64,000 nucleotides of DNA from NCBI GenBank assembly GCA_947579665.1, contig OX388343.1, forward strand, positions 89,632,254 to 89,696,253, written 5' to 3'. The translations under genes and the position numbers were made by a program. This document shows positions 41,501 to 54,100 of the stretch, piece by piece (positions within the stretch are counted from its first letter, which is position 1; each line of letters begins with the position of its first letter). Origin of the DNA: Sympetrum striolatum (taxonomy: Eukaryota > Arthropoda > Insecta > Odonata > Libellulidae). A model generated the notes under the pieces. The model saw nothing but the letters and a program-made list of their open reading frames with translations, did not search any database and had not been told where the DNA came from.

Positions 41501-44500
41501 AGCACAACCTCCAGATGGTTACACAAAGAGAATCCAAAGATCAGAAAAAAGGTAGAATCAAGTCTGAAGCAAAGAAATTTTACACACATTCATTATAAAT
41601 ACTAATATTTCCACATCAATGGAACATTGTCAGACCTGATGAAATTCTGAATCAACTGAGAAATTCTATAAAAACTTTTGAAGGAACTAGCTGAATGGGA
41701 TTACCAAAAAATGATGTCATGTGATTTCTTTGATTTAGATTGATAGCTGTATTGATAAATTTTAACATTCGTCCTGATTAGAATAAAGTATCAAAAAATA
41801 TTTCGAGCAGGAAGAATCTGGACCCAGGAATCTTAAATGGAGGGGTTTCTGGTATGGGAAATGGGAATAAAAAGTCGATTCTAACACTAGTCAAAGAAGA
41901 TATGGGGAGGAGGTGCTGATAATTGAAGAAAGGATTGTGTTAACACTGAAGAAGGATAAGAAACAGAAAGAATAATTGGGGTCGTTGAGTATTCAGAAGG
42001 GATGTGCAGTTAAAAAAGAAATAGAAGGTAGAATACAAGGGGAAAATAAGCTAATGAAAAAGCCAATAGTCATTTCATGATTTAAAATGAGGACTTCATC
42101 ATCACAAAGTTAAGAAGAGCGAATTAGAAGATTATTCTGAGGTGAATGGGTTAACAAGTAAGAGACTCGTGTGCATACAGAAGGAATCAGACTTTTTGCC
42201 TTTGTAAATACATATTGGATGATCGAAAAATTCTTTTGCCTCTTTGAATGTTCACTTCCCTCATAAGGAACAAATGCTAAGAGTGAGATGAAAATGAATA
42301 TGTTATACAAAACAATGAACAACAGAGGTTCATGAATGAGTACGTACATCAGTTTGAAACCTGACAAGGTCACTTTCATGTAGACCAAGCTTATGTAGCT
42401 GTCCTAGTAAAGGACAGAAATTATTATTTCAGAACGATTAGTAATGTATAACAAACTATTGTAGGAGATAAGATAGTCCACATCTTGGGGAAATTTCAGG
42501 AAGAGTAAGAGAAATTGGCTTGAAGGCCAGGGTTTTGATAGTAAATTGTGAAAACATCAGGAAAATATGCTGGGCTATGTTGAAGTAGTTAAATCTATAT
42601 GTTATGTTTGCAATTAACTTTGAAGAATTTATATAGACAACTGATGCATTAATAGATGGAATTATTAACCATAGACGATTTGTTATTAAATAAATATATG
42701 AATATATATCTGATTCAATAACTAAAGGTTAACCTTTCTCATCTTCACTTCCCAGGACCAAATCTGAGAGACTATCATCATCACTTTCATCTCCCGAACC
42801 ACCTTCATCCTCTTCACTCTCTGAGTCGTCTTCTTCATCATTCCCTTCTTCGCCACTGCTTTCATCACCATCAGTTTCTTTGTCACTTTCAGTTTTTTCT
42901 TTTTCTTCATTCTGATCATCTTCCTCAATATCGCTTTCAATTATCAACCTAAAATTAATAAATTCATTGTTTTAAGTAAGTACCCCATTCTTAGCTCACT
43001 TATACCATAAATATACAACGTCTGAAGAACTCTGCCAAAAAAACCAAACTACAATGTATTTTCCATTGCACACTTGATACTCAAGAGCATAGTGATTTCA
43101 TTCAGAATATTTTTAAGCTTCAGAGCAAAAATGTTCATCCAAACATGTTTTACAAAAGAATCTTTTTGTTGGGCGAATCACAAATAATAGGAGATACAAT
43201 TGCCAAAAAAGAATTTACTCAGTCCGAATTATAAAAAGTATTAATTTAATCTTAAATACAATGGGCACACTTACCCATCATCCAGATCATCTGCACTTCT
43301 GTATTTGAAAGTGCCCGGTACATCAACAAAGCCATGCATTCTCCTCTGTCGCTCTGCTTCTAATTTTTCAAGCCTTTCCTTTTCTTCGACTGCAATTTCT
43401 TCTTCTGTTTTCAATTTCTCCGACGGCTGAGATTATAAGAATATTATAATTTGTGTGTGCTTTTAATTTAACTGTGCACTACAGAGTGATTGGGTGACAA
43501 TATTTCCCTAAACGTCAATCATAATAAGATTAAAACAGAATCTAGAAATTTTTACGAAAATGTGGGCTTAAATTACCGAAGCATGCAACCATAAACATAT
43601 CTTGGAAGGCTTAATGACTAAAAACGCAGAAATCGAACCAGAGCCAGATTTATTTTTCATTGTGAGAACTACGCTAGATTGAAGAAATCTTGAATTCAAA
43701 AGATCATTCAATCAACATAGCAGCAATATATTCTATGAAGGATACTAACCTTTCCTCTTGCTTCGAATTTCAACTCCTGTACTGCCCTGTCATAAGGGTC
43801 AATTTTTACCCGATCTTTTGGAGCAGCTACATTCTTTTCTTCTGTTTCAGCTTTGCTAATAGCTTCCGCCTGGGATTTTCCGAGAGATACCAGAGGCAAC
43901 AAATCCTTCCACTGAGTATCCAATTTATCAGTGAGCTCTAATGTTTCATCTTGCATTTTCTGTTTCTCGTACCTTCTTTTTTTGGATTCTGCTATTAGTT
44001 GATCTATTAACTCTTTTCTACTTTTTGCTTGACTTTCTGTCTCTTCTTTCTTCGTAAGTAATCCACCGAAATGGGCTTCTTTCACAAATTTAGCTAAAAG
44101 ATGAATGTGAATGAATTGTGGATTAGGGATGATTTCAAACGAAAATATTTTCAGAAAAAGACGTTATAAAGATTGATGAGAATTTATAGCGCAATTAAGA
44201 CCTTCAAGTTTTCCACTCTCATCTTCATCGTCATCGCTTCTAGGGTCATCAAACTTTTCTATCTCACTAAGTGCTTGTCCACGATGAGTTAATATTTCTT
44301 CGTCTGCGAGATTGTAAATAGATTTCTGCAGGGTTCGATGAAGAAAATAGAGTATTAAAAATTAAGATAAACAATTAGATCAGGGTCTGGATGAGACAAT
44401 ATTTACACAAAATACACTACCTTGTGAGTCTTCATCCGTTCTGCCGCGAATCGTGCAGTCAATTTGTCCTCCTCTGACATAAATCTATTCCTCTCACCAA

Positions 44501-44821
44501 TTCTCTTATCCAAAAACTTATTATTTTTATTTTTATCATGATATTCATGTAGAAGTGTGGCTTTTCTCTGAAAATATTACGTGAAAATTGTTTTTACTTT
44601 GATCTGTTCACGAGTAACGTAGGTGACAACATTTGCCTTACCTTCTTAAATGCTTTAGATCGAGCGATTCCAGGCAGCCCTTGATCGTGCTTGAGCTTTC
44701 GCCCTAAAACTGCAAATTTCTGCCGATTGACATGAATCTCGAATGGATTTGTTGACTTTTTCGGTTTATCTTTCACGCGGTCAGCTAAATTTCTCTTTGC
44801 TTTATTTTTAATCTTTGCCAT
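29553..44821 (-). CDS. NOP14: Nucleolar protein 14, 15 coding exons
   Basis: Minus-strand exons: 44821-44642, 44567-44421, 44325-44202, 44093-43750, 43426-43275, 42948-42734, 41192-40818, 40737-40570, 39554-39378, 36473-36277, 35839-35675, 30955-30786, 30465-30112, 29918-29763 and 29643-29553. All phases agree, giving 1004 residues. NOP14 is a core small-subunit processome protein needed for 18S rRNA maturation and 40S assembly in the nucleolus. Landmarks: NPFEIHVNRQKFAVLGRK near the start, RKELIDQLIAESK, LPYTFEG at ~565, FPTSDFRHPV with TPAL, VNYLFGILHMAVP, KLYEP and a C-terminal basic tail GAIREVRRDKDFLAK. An acidic run (exon 6) and a charged exon 7 make it longer than the human protein (about 857). 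The exon 3 donor (GTCTTA) is weak. Introns 9 and 11 are 2.9 and 4.7 kb and carry transposon relics; introns 5 and 8 show nothing recognisable. Start lies 297 bp from NELFA. Confidence 0.95.
32150..34510 (+). mobile_element. RTE-type LINE relic in NOP14 intron 11 (antisense to the gene)
   Basis: Broken plus-strand frames carry signatures of an endonuclease-reverse transcriptase. At about 32160-32530 there are endonuclease-like pieces (MDNLNACV, GRDHQVV). At 32910-33350 there are reverse transcriptase-like pieces (IPEDWNKVRV, HREQAGL, TMDNIYSLQAII, CLVDNGF, where FxDxxKAFD is usual). At 34270-34500 there is the downstream ISLKWMWAGHLVRRK. Many stops and frameshifts show a dead copy, with a large internal deletion of the palm and thumb region. 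A probable solo LTR interrupts it. Confidence 0.75.
33395..34051 (+). mobile_element. Probable solo LTR inserted in the LINE relic
   Basis: The 657-bp block starts TGTCGCAG and ends AAATACA (TGT...ACA ends) and is flanked by ACACTAC at 33388-33394 and 34052-34058. No terminal inverted repeats beyond TG/CA are seen, which fits an LTR. It holds a TATA-like TATATATT near 33638-33645 and an AATAAA near 33820. A ~57-bp segment containing AACAGAGTG...GGTCAGC is tandemly doubled at about 33508-33620. A hairpin GTCGCAG/CTGCGAC sits at the very start. The 201-codon frame across it (33402-34007) resembles no protein I know. Orientation is a guess. Confidence 0.6.
38100..38752 (+). pseudogene. hAT-family (ZMYM1-like) transposase relic in NOP14 intron 9
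   Basis: The best-preserved frame, 38489-38752, encodes the C-terminal dimerisation region of hAT transposases: IPVTSCTCDRGLLKLTIVKS, then LRTTMLQDRLDNFMV. An upstream piece, 38150-38340, reads LFVFRPILDKMSESLND, matching the helix where the family has a conserved ILD. Frames are interrupted and the catalytic N-terminal part is absent or unreadable. A likely left end with GTGATGTAACG lies near 37640. The same 2.9-kb intron holds other repeat-like sequence near 37060-37160 and 39090-39330. Confidence 0.65.
39555..40569 (-). other. NOP14 intron 8, no recognisable content
   Basis: This 1-kb AT-rich intron shows no repeat ends or coding frames that I can recognise. Confidence 0.5.
41270..41360 (+). 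repeat. tRNA-like SINE head in NOP14 intron 6
   Basis: An A-box-like TAGCCAAGCAGTTAG at 41284-41298 and a B-box-like GGTCCAAATC at 41338-41347 are 40 bases apart, as in tRNA genes. No full cloverleaf forms and no clean acceptor stem is seen. I read it as the Pol III promoter of an old tRNA-derived SINE. The rest of the 1.5-kb intron, to 42733, shows nothing firm. Confidence 0.45.
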
Positions 44822-45118
44822 ATTTCTTCTACAGGTATAAAGCAACAGGATAATTGTACACTTTTTTATCTACATTGAGACTGACATAATACTAACCAAA
44901 TAACAAAACACGATTTCTCACCTTTGTACACCGAAAATACAACCAATACGTCTTTAAAGTTCACACGTGAATGGGTAACATGCCTGATGACAACTGCCTA
45001 TCGTTAAACCATAGATAGTTGATTGTTGTCGTGATAGATGTCTCAGCTAGACGAAAACAACGCTTCTTACGCCACTCGTGGCAACGGCGGCGGCAGTGGT
45101 TTGTAAAGGGTTTTCAAT
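44822..45118. promoter_or_regulatory. Shared divergent promoter, NOP14 / NELFA, with one CACGTG
   Basis: Only 297 bases separate the two start codons, so both 5' UTRs and a bidirectional promoter must fit here. A CACGTG E-box lies at 44964-44969, 143 bases from the NOP14 start. Myc/Max sites of this type are known at ribosome-biogenesis genes. A GC-richer block with GGCGGCGGC lies immediately before the NELFA ATG. No TATA box is evident. Confidence 0.65.
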
Positions 45119-48100
45119 ATGGCGAATGTTAGGGATAGTGATACATCGTTGTGGCTACATAACAAGCTAGGAACATCTAATGATTCATGGACAGGAGGTT
45201 CTATATGCTCGCAGCTAAATGCTGAAGTGTTAAGGAACATAAAGGATTGCTTTCCGGATTTACAAACCCAAGTGAAGCTCAAGCTATTGCTATCCTTCTT
45301 TCACATTCCCCTGAGGAACGTAGAGGAGGTGTGTCGAATCAAAGCCTTTGTTTTCTATTTTGAAACTTGTTCAATAAGCATTAAAGTCACACCTTAATGC
45401 GGAAGAAACTTTTGCACAGTTTCTCTCTTATTTTAATTTGAAACGATGTGTTTTGTATTCATATTCCTTCAATGAATTTTTTTTCATGCGGCATAATTAT
45501 CAGAGATGACATTATACTCAAACTTTGATCCTCATTTTCAGTGGAAAAATGAATTAGAAGAAATATTAGAAGTTGCTCTGGTTGATAGTGATCAGTGGGT
45601 ATCGATGTTGGCGGAAATTTTAAAGTCGTTTCCCTCCAAGGGGTCACTTAATAGTGATGTATCAGAGGTTGATGAAAATAGAAGAATATTCTCTGACTTA
45701 GTTAATGACCTTAGGAAATTAGGTTTGTTGACATCAATTTTTATGTTTGTTTAAGCTCTTTTGAAAATCCTTTTCAACTTCTTATATCAATCCAATTTCA
45801 GTAAAGAAACACTGTGATCTGGGGATGTTACCTTTAGAATGCCATTATCTGAACAAATCAGCTTTGATCAGTGTAGTCGGACAACAGGTTGGTATGAAAG
45901 TTTTTGCTGGATGTTTGATGTTTCAAAGGAATTTATTCAATTTTGTCCTTGTTTTTATCTACCATTGTTAAATATGAGCTCATACTGTCGTTTTTAAATT
46001 TTGCAAAATAAAACAAATATAAATGTGTCGGCCAAACGTTAGAGTGTTTAATTAGGTAATGAATTGAAATTTTTACCATATGAAGACTGGTAAGTGTCAA
46101 TGATTGTTATTTAATATCTGTATGTAAAGAATGGTTAGTCGATTACAAGATCAAATTACAACATTTAAGTAAAGGAACTATGTTTTGTTTAAGTTATTTA
46201 CTTGCGGATTAGTTCCGCAGTTTATATACTCAGTGGATTAATTAATAATTTTTTCCATTGTGGAATCTAGGGTGTATTTATTATTCATAATCATCACTTA
46301 AATAATTCACCAAAAATGTGAGATAAATCTAAGGGTACAGAATCTTCATATAGTGGAGACAATTATTCTTTTCGTTTGGTCATTTATCTCTACATAAAAT
46401 TTGCATGAGTATGATAATTCATAATTTTTACGGAGAAATTTATCACTTATATGACATCGCATCATTAAAATAAAAAAAAATATTACAGTGCTACTAAGTC
46501 AACCAGATCGTTCCTTTTGGGTTTCTTCTATTCTTAACTGTTAGTTTAATTATACCTATGCAAAGTAACAGAACATTTGTTTTGAGGACCTGTACTGTCA
46601 TGCTGTCTCTATTTTCAGCCTCAACCTACAAAACATTTCACATTAAAAAGGAAGCCAAAATCTGCTGCTCTTCGTGCAGAACTGTTACAGAAATCAGCAG
46701 ATGCTGCTAGTAATCTCAAAAAAAGTACAGCTCCTACTGTCCCTGTTCGTTCCAGAGGAATGCCGAGAAAGATGACTGATACAAGTAAGTCTACTTAAAT
46801 AAGTTATTGAAATGTAGAAATCTTCAATATTGATTGTAAAAATTCCTTGTAATATTTTTTAAAAATAAGGTTGTTAAATAACTTTCCTATTTTAAGTTTC
46901 ACTCCTGAAAGAAAAAACAATTTTTTTGTTATTAGTCGATGAAGGCTCACATCTTAAATCCTTTTGGAGAGAAATCACATCCTGCACAGTGAAAATGGAC
47001 TTTCCTTTTGTTTAAATTGTTAAAGGTTTGGAAAACAGTCAACTATTTATTTTTATGTGTATCATACACTATAAACATATTTGCTTCAGTATACAGGAAA
47101 TTCCTTTTTTCTGGTTACTTTCATAGTATGGGAGGCTTTCACTATGTTTGTTTTTCTGCATCCTTTGCATCTTGATAATGTATTTAACCGGTGGTGAGCA
47201 CCCTCAAAAAAGAACTTAGTTGCCTAAAAGAGCAGTGCTCTCCAAGGTTATAATAAAAGGTATAGTTCACTTGTTCAATTCCCATATGGCTACATTTCTA
47301 GGAGTTTGCACTGATGAAACTGTTGGAATTCTCCATGTTGATGCACCTGATTCTTCTTGATGTTGTGTACAATAAATTAAAAAATAACCTCATGTTTAGC
47401 CCAAATCAACTACAGAATAACATATGGTTTGAAGTCTGGGCACATTTCACTCTTAGTACTTAATTGATATTCTTTGATAACTGGCCCCTACTAGAAACCT
47501 GGGACTGTTTTACCCTACGTGAATATGTTGCCAACTTGGCTAACGGAGATTGTTGAGAATATTCCCTTCCTGTACCTAATGATTATTTTATATCATAATA
47601 AAGTAATACGTTTAGAATTTAAAATCAAGCCATATCTTCTGTATTTTCAAAAAGTTACTAGTGATAGTATCAAGTTATTTGATGGTATCGGTTACAATTT
47701 TATTGCATGTTTCCCTTGGTATATATCCATGTTATAAGAAATTCTTGAATAATGCAGATTAAGCATGATATGATGCCTGTAATGACTGTTGGCTGCTAAT
47801 TGTCGTGTGAATTACCTTTTTTATAAAAATTAACTATGTTTGTTAAAAAAATTAACTATGTTTGTTAAAAATTCATTCAGAAAGATATTTCTGAATGAAG
47901 ATTATACTTTTTTGATGAATTCCTTGATTCTTGGAGTTAAATGATCGAAGTACTTTGCTAAATAGGAGATAATTATATGATAAAAGTATTAAAGACTCCC
48001 CTTGAGCATTGTCACCTGACCAGAAGGCCAAATTGCAATGTTATAAAATAAATAATTATTATGTATCAGCATGCTTATGTTACTTAATTATATAACATGG

Positions 48101-51100
48101 GTCCTGTATTTCCAACACAAATAATGTAGATCTATAGCTTTTATCGTAAATATATTAAATGTTTTTAACTCTTTCAGCTCCATTGAAGGGTATTCCTAGT
48201 AAAGTTCCTACTGGAGGCTTTCGATCACCTGTCATCAGTCCTTTATCTCGGCCTCTTCCACGGACTCCAGCAGGGCATAAAGATCGTGGCATCAAAATTT
48301 TAGATATAAATGAGCAGCCTCTGGGTTATGCTCAAGCGAAGAAAAGGAAACGATTGCAAGGTAATGAATTACATTTATGCTTATTTATGATCCCATAGGG
48401 TTGATTTTTCCTATTTAAAATCTAAATTTCCAGTCATATCAACCTTAAATTAAAATATTAGTAATAAGAATAACTTTTTGAAGAGTGAGGGGGAGGGGAA
48501 CTTAGAAACTCCCATTTAATAACTTTGAATATGTATGAAATAATATAATTGAGATCACAAAGATGTCTCTCGTACATTTGAGAGAAGGGGCTTATTTTTT
48601 TCCTATTAAAGGATGGTTTATGTATTCTTAAATGCTCTAGAAGCTATGTATTGTCCGTTTGCTTGAGCTCTGAAATTTCTGCAAAAGAATTATTTCATAC
48701 AATGTATCCTAATTTTATTGTAACGGAGAGGCTATATTTTTTCATGTTTTAATATATTTATATTTCAAATATTAAATTAGGAGTAGAATTTTACCCTTCC
48801 CTAAGTGTTGGAAATTAGTTTTTTCATCATGAATTTGAATAAATCCATAAGGCACCTTCTCCGCAAGTCCTGCCTCCCCTTACCTACCTCCAATTCCTTG
48901 TTTTGCCCTATCCTCAATGATGCGTCTTTGAATTTATAATATCAATTATTTATTCAACCTTTTTGATTATTATTGTTTCTCTTTTTAATGCTGTAATTAA
49001 TTAAAACATTTTCAGAAATTGAAGAAGCAAAGAAATCATCAGAGACTCAAGCTGGTCAGGTTTCTGTGACCTCACCAACAGCTACAGCAGGTGGAGCGTC
49101 TGAAGTGACATCCCCCACATCATCTCCTGCATCAGGGAGAGGACAGCAGACTGGTGCTACTCCTGACTATGCGGTTGGACTTACGGCTACAAATCCTCCC
49201 ACACCAGCTCCTCCCCCTTCATATGCCCCTCCATCCACACCTCAGTCCATCCTTCCAGCTACACCTTCCTCATCTACTCCAGGTTTGTGGATTTTCCTTT
49301 TTTAGATTGTATAATTACTTGTATCTTTGCTTTATTTTGTTGCTATAGAAAAGCAAACAGGTAGTATACGTAGCCGAAATCAAGATTTTCTATTTAAGGA
49401 AGGCTAACTTAGTTGTAAATTTTACTGATAAATTATTCTTTCAATTTGTAATAGAAAATCATCATCTATGTTTTTTGGTATCAGCTTAAACGTCTGCTTG
49501 ATAACTATCATCAATTCTCTTTAGGATTCTCTGAGTTAAACTTAAGACCATTGGGAGAATTTCTTAGTCATCCAAAGGTTGACCTTTGTCAGTTTTGTAT
49601 TGCTTTAATTAATTAAGGTGGTGGGAATGTGTAAATATATTTCTCTATGCTGGGAGAGGTAAGATAAAACTTGTGAAACTGGGATATTTTCACAAAAAAT
49701 TAGTTCAATGCGATTTGCGCAAATTTATTATTAGGTGTATGTAATTCTCAAACATTGCTGTTCAAAGTTTTTCAAAGTAATTCATTAAGTAGTTAGGCAT
49801 TCCACTTATATTTAAAAATAGTTCATTTCATTAATAAGATCTTAATAAGAATTGATAAATACATGTCTTTGAACCTATAACAATTCAGCAGAAGTCTGTA
49901 ATAACGAGTTCAGCCTATGACAAGAGTTAAATTATGCCAAGTGATTTTTTGGCCACTGTCCATCTCACAGCAAAAAGGATAGCGAGTTATGTCCATTATA
50001 ACAAGTGGTTATTTGGAAGTATTGGTGTAAAGAATGTCACGTTTCTATATCAGCCTTGCAAGAGATCTCAGAATGGTCAATTGACATGAGAGATGAAGTA
50101 CAAGATGCAAACGGTAATCTGAGGCGTGTTATCTCTTCAAAGAAATATGCAAAAAACAATTGAATCCAAAAATTATCGTCACTTAATTCATGCATTTGTT
50201 TCCCATAACTTGCCTGACCTTTCCTTCACAAAACTCTTCAGAGAGATTTGATTAGAAACTTCACACTTCGACTTTGAATTTCACTCTCCCCTTTGTTCCT
50301 CAGGACAACTTAACCTTCTGCCTTGTTTCTTTTTGGCCACAACCCCTCTAGTCAGCACCAGAATTTTTAATTGAGTTTTCATCATATTGGCATCCACCTG
50401 TGGGATTTGTTTTCACCCGAAGCTTGGCACCAAATCGTCTGATGGGTGGGTGTATAGGAGATAAAAGCAGTGATGGTTGGGATTCCCAGGGTAACCTTTC
50501 CCCCTCCCTTGTGGCACAGTCATTGCTTATGAAGCGTGTGAATGAAAAATATCTCAAGAAAGCAATTTGATATGAATAAGGGGTACCTTTTCCACATAAT
50601 GGACATTGCTCGTTTGTCAGTCGATCATTAGACGAGAGTCTGTGCAGTGCTTTAGTATATACAAGGAAGAGGAAGGGTGAAAATTGCACATCCTAATAAG
50701 CAATTTTCACCCTTCCTCTTCCTTGTGATTTATCCTTTGAGGAGGTTCCTCAACATCCCTTTGTTTGGCTGGTGCCTCCATGAGGCCCGGCAATGGACGA
50801 TGCCGCTAGTCGGATGAAACCATACCGCCCTTTGCCTACAAAGTCCCCCAAACGGCATGTTAAATTGTTCTGCCTCGGTAGCTTAGCTGGTTAAAGCATT
50901 CTCCCGGCAAGAGGAAGATCCCGGGTTCGATTCCCGGCCTTGGTGGACTTTTTTCCATGTCCGTTTCTCCTTGGGTCTTTAGTATATAGTTTATGAATCT
51001 TTGAAGTAATATTTTTGATGTGAACATACTTTTTTATGCATTCTGAAACATTATTATAAGAAGTAAATACCCTACAGTTCCATTCTGCCCCACTCGCTGC

Positions 51101-54100
51101 CCTTGGATTCAAGAGGACAGACATTTATAATTAGAAATTGCCTATAACGAGTACGCTTCATAAAGACTACTTTTCCAATTTTTGTCAGCTCTCTTTATAA
51201 CTGACTTCTACTTTATATATCAGTAGTGTAGAAATTGTTGTATATGAATCTTTTGTATTAGAGTGTTTTAAATATCTGTCATATTCCCATCTTGCATGTT
51301 ATTACAGGAGGGACATAAATTGTATGCATTACTATGAGTTAATTATAGACATACATTGCTATACTTTGTCAGTGGATGAATATATAGTTTGAAATTTATC
51401 TGTCAATAATGAATTAATAGGAAAATACTAATAAACCAGGTCTCTGAGTCCCCGATCTTGAAAACTCATTGAAATGATTTCATTTTCCAAAATCTTGTAT
51501 TGCAGCCTTATGGTAAAGCAATTTTCTCTTGGTTTTGCCTGTATTTAACAAGTTTTCAAATGTCTGAGCGAATGTCTTTGAGGAACCATTTCCTTCTTGC
51601 TTGATTATTGGCTTGCTATTATTCCTTTAAATTCTGTCTTTACTTATTCCTTTTAAAAGGAGATGAAGGAGCAACAGGAGCTTCATCACCTAGTGACAGT
51701 GAAACAACGGTGAAGACGGAATCAACAGGAACTCCTACAAGAGTCACTCTCACTCTCGATCAGGGGCAGCCAAGTTACGTTCCTCAAGTCACTGCGGTCA
51801 CACTTCAGGTATTTTCTAATCATTTATTTAAATTTAAATAACATTTTCACTGTGAATTTAAGGTCCACTCCACTGTGGATTATCCCCAGTTGGGACATTC
51901 ATGTTTTTTCCTCTAATTGATGATCTACACCAGTGGTTCCCAAACTTTCCAGTCGGTAGACCTTTTGAAAGAGGAAAAAACTAAGTGACCCCTTCTCAGT
52001 TGGGCATGAACCAAACAATAATATTACAAACTCATATATTTATTGTTTTTCAATTCAAAGGAAACAAATATTAGTAACCCCGAAAAATATTGTTGCAGAC
52101 CACACTTTGGGAACCTCTGATCTACACCTTTTACTGAATTTATATTCCTTTATTGTTATTACATACATATTACTGTAGATAGGTGCAGGACTGGCGACAG
52201 TGGTTACAATGCAATAAACAGGCTGTACACCAACCTGAAAACTCAGGGAATTTTGTTCTTCTGGAATACTCGGGAAATTTGGCGGTTAACCTGGGAAAAT
52301 AGAAATTATACACTCTTTACAAAAGATCTTTCCATGACTCTTGTCTGTTTTTGTGTTAGTTCAGTAAAAATTCCCGTCAGAGAAAGAAAGGTTTTGATGA
52401 GTGTTGTGGTGACCAAATTAAAGCTTATAAAATATAACTGTGCTCTTTCCACATACTAGTTTAACATTTTGGAAATATTGCACTTACGCAGAATGGGACT
52501 GTACCCAATACCTGTAGAGGCGTGAAAAACAGCGAATAGAGCATGATAAGATTTTGTTTTCGACTTAGGTGGTTTTGATCATTAATTGCTGTCACAGTTT
52601 GTAGTTGTACTTTCTCAGTGAATGGCAGGCATTGTTCAAATTGAACATGTAAATTTTCAGTGTACATTTACGGAGACAGCCCCTCTATTCCCAACTAAGT
52701 CCTTTGTGTTTTCCAGGGTTAAATTGAGAAAGTAATTGAACCATTATCACATGATCATTAAAATAAAAAAAAAGTATTTCAAACAAAGTTCATGTTTGAG
52801 AAATGTAGAATATTGATTTGAGGTTATAATTTTTGTCACTTAAAATAGTTATACACTGTTCTTTTTACTGGCCAATTAAAACATATAAATACTCGAGTTT
52901 GGAGATGAATAAAACTGAACCAGGCATCCCACATTAGAAAGAGTTACACTAAATTTTAGCATGTTTCATCCTGCGTTTAATCATATAATGTAAAATTTTT
53001 GTTTGTATGTAGTTTGTATTTTCTTGTAAGTTCAAACAATAAAAGTCTGAAATTTCATTTCTGAAATAGTAGCAATGCAATCACAGCAAAATTGTAATAC
53101 TGTATTTATAATGTCATTTTTGACTGAAAAGTTGTAGATTATTTCTAAAACTTCTATTATCGATATTATAAACTAAATTTTTCTCAGATAAGGATAGAAG
53201 TGAAAATGTGAACTTTTCTCATTATGTAGGATGTTTACAAGGGTTATAACTTACGTTAAGAACTATTGACCAGTTTATTTTAAATGAATTTATATTTAAT
53301 GTTGAATATATGCTCATGAAGCATTCTCTGTGTCTAGTGTCAGCTCTGATGCCAATAAAATATCAAGATGAATCTAGGGACTGTTTGTCACCATTTTGTG
53401 GACCCTGTGTGTTTAATGATCTAATTATCACTACATGTCTAATATTTGGCTAAAATGATATTCCTGTACAATTCTGGAACACCATGGAATATGATAATAT
53501 AAAACCGGAATACTTGAAAACTCAGGGAATTTCCAAATCGCTGGTTAGCAGACAACCTGTAATAATTCCTTTACAATGAAAAAATCCTACAATTTTTACA
53601 TAATGATTACTTAAATCGATTGGCATTTGCTTCATTTTTGACCAAAAATCTCAATTTCTTTGTGCAGAAATTAATTATTTTTGTTGATAATCATTCCTTT
53701 TAATATTTGACTATTCAGTCATTGCATTAATTATTCCTTTTTTAAGAAAAAATCTTGTAATTCTTACTTAGAAATTTATTATTTCTACTGAAATTGAGTT
53801 AATTTTCATCCAAATATCTGGATTCCCAATTGTGAAAATTAAGTATTTTCATCAATAATTATTCCTTTTTAAAGAAAAAAATCCTCCAATTATTGCCTAA
53901 AAATGTTTATAAACTATCAAAATTTGCTTAATTTTTACAGAAAAATCTCAATGTCTTAATCCGAACATAAATTATTTTTTCAATAATTATTAATTTTTAA
54001 AGAAAAAATCCTGTGTTTATTACAAAAAAAATTATGATATTGATAAAATTTTGCTTCTTTTTTAACCAAATATCTCAATTTCTAATCAAGGAAATCAATT

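Noticed and set aside
47160..47340. Possible tRNA-like SINE (GTTCAATTCCC word)
   Set aside because: A single B-box-like word without a spaced A box or flanking unit was not enough to call it.
50348..50689. 113-codon minus-strand frame
   Set aside because: It overlaps the palindrome and a repeat-like block, and it has no splice context or known domain.
50875..50945. tRNA gene
   Set aside because: A and B boxes are present, but the acceptor stem mispairs, the base before the presumed anticodon is not T, and the whole unit recurs as a SINE at 59543.
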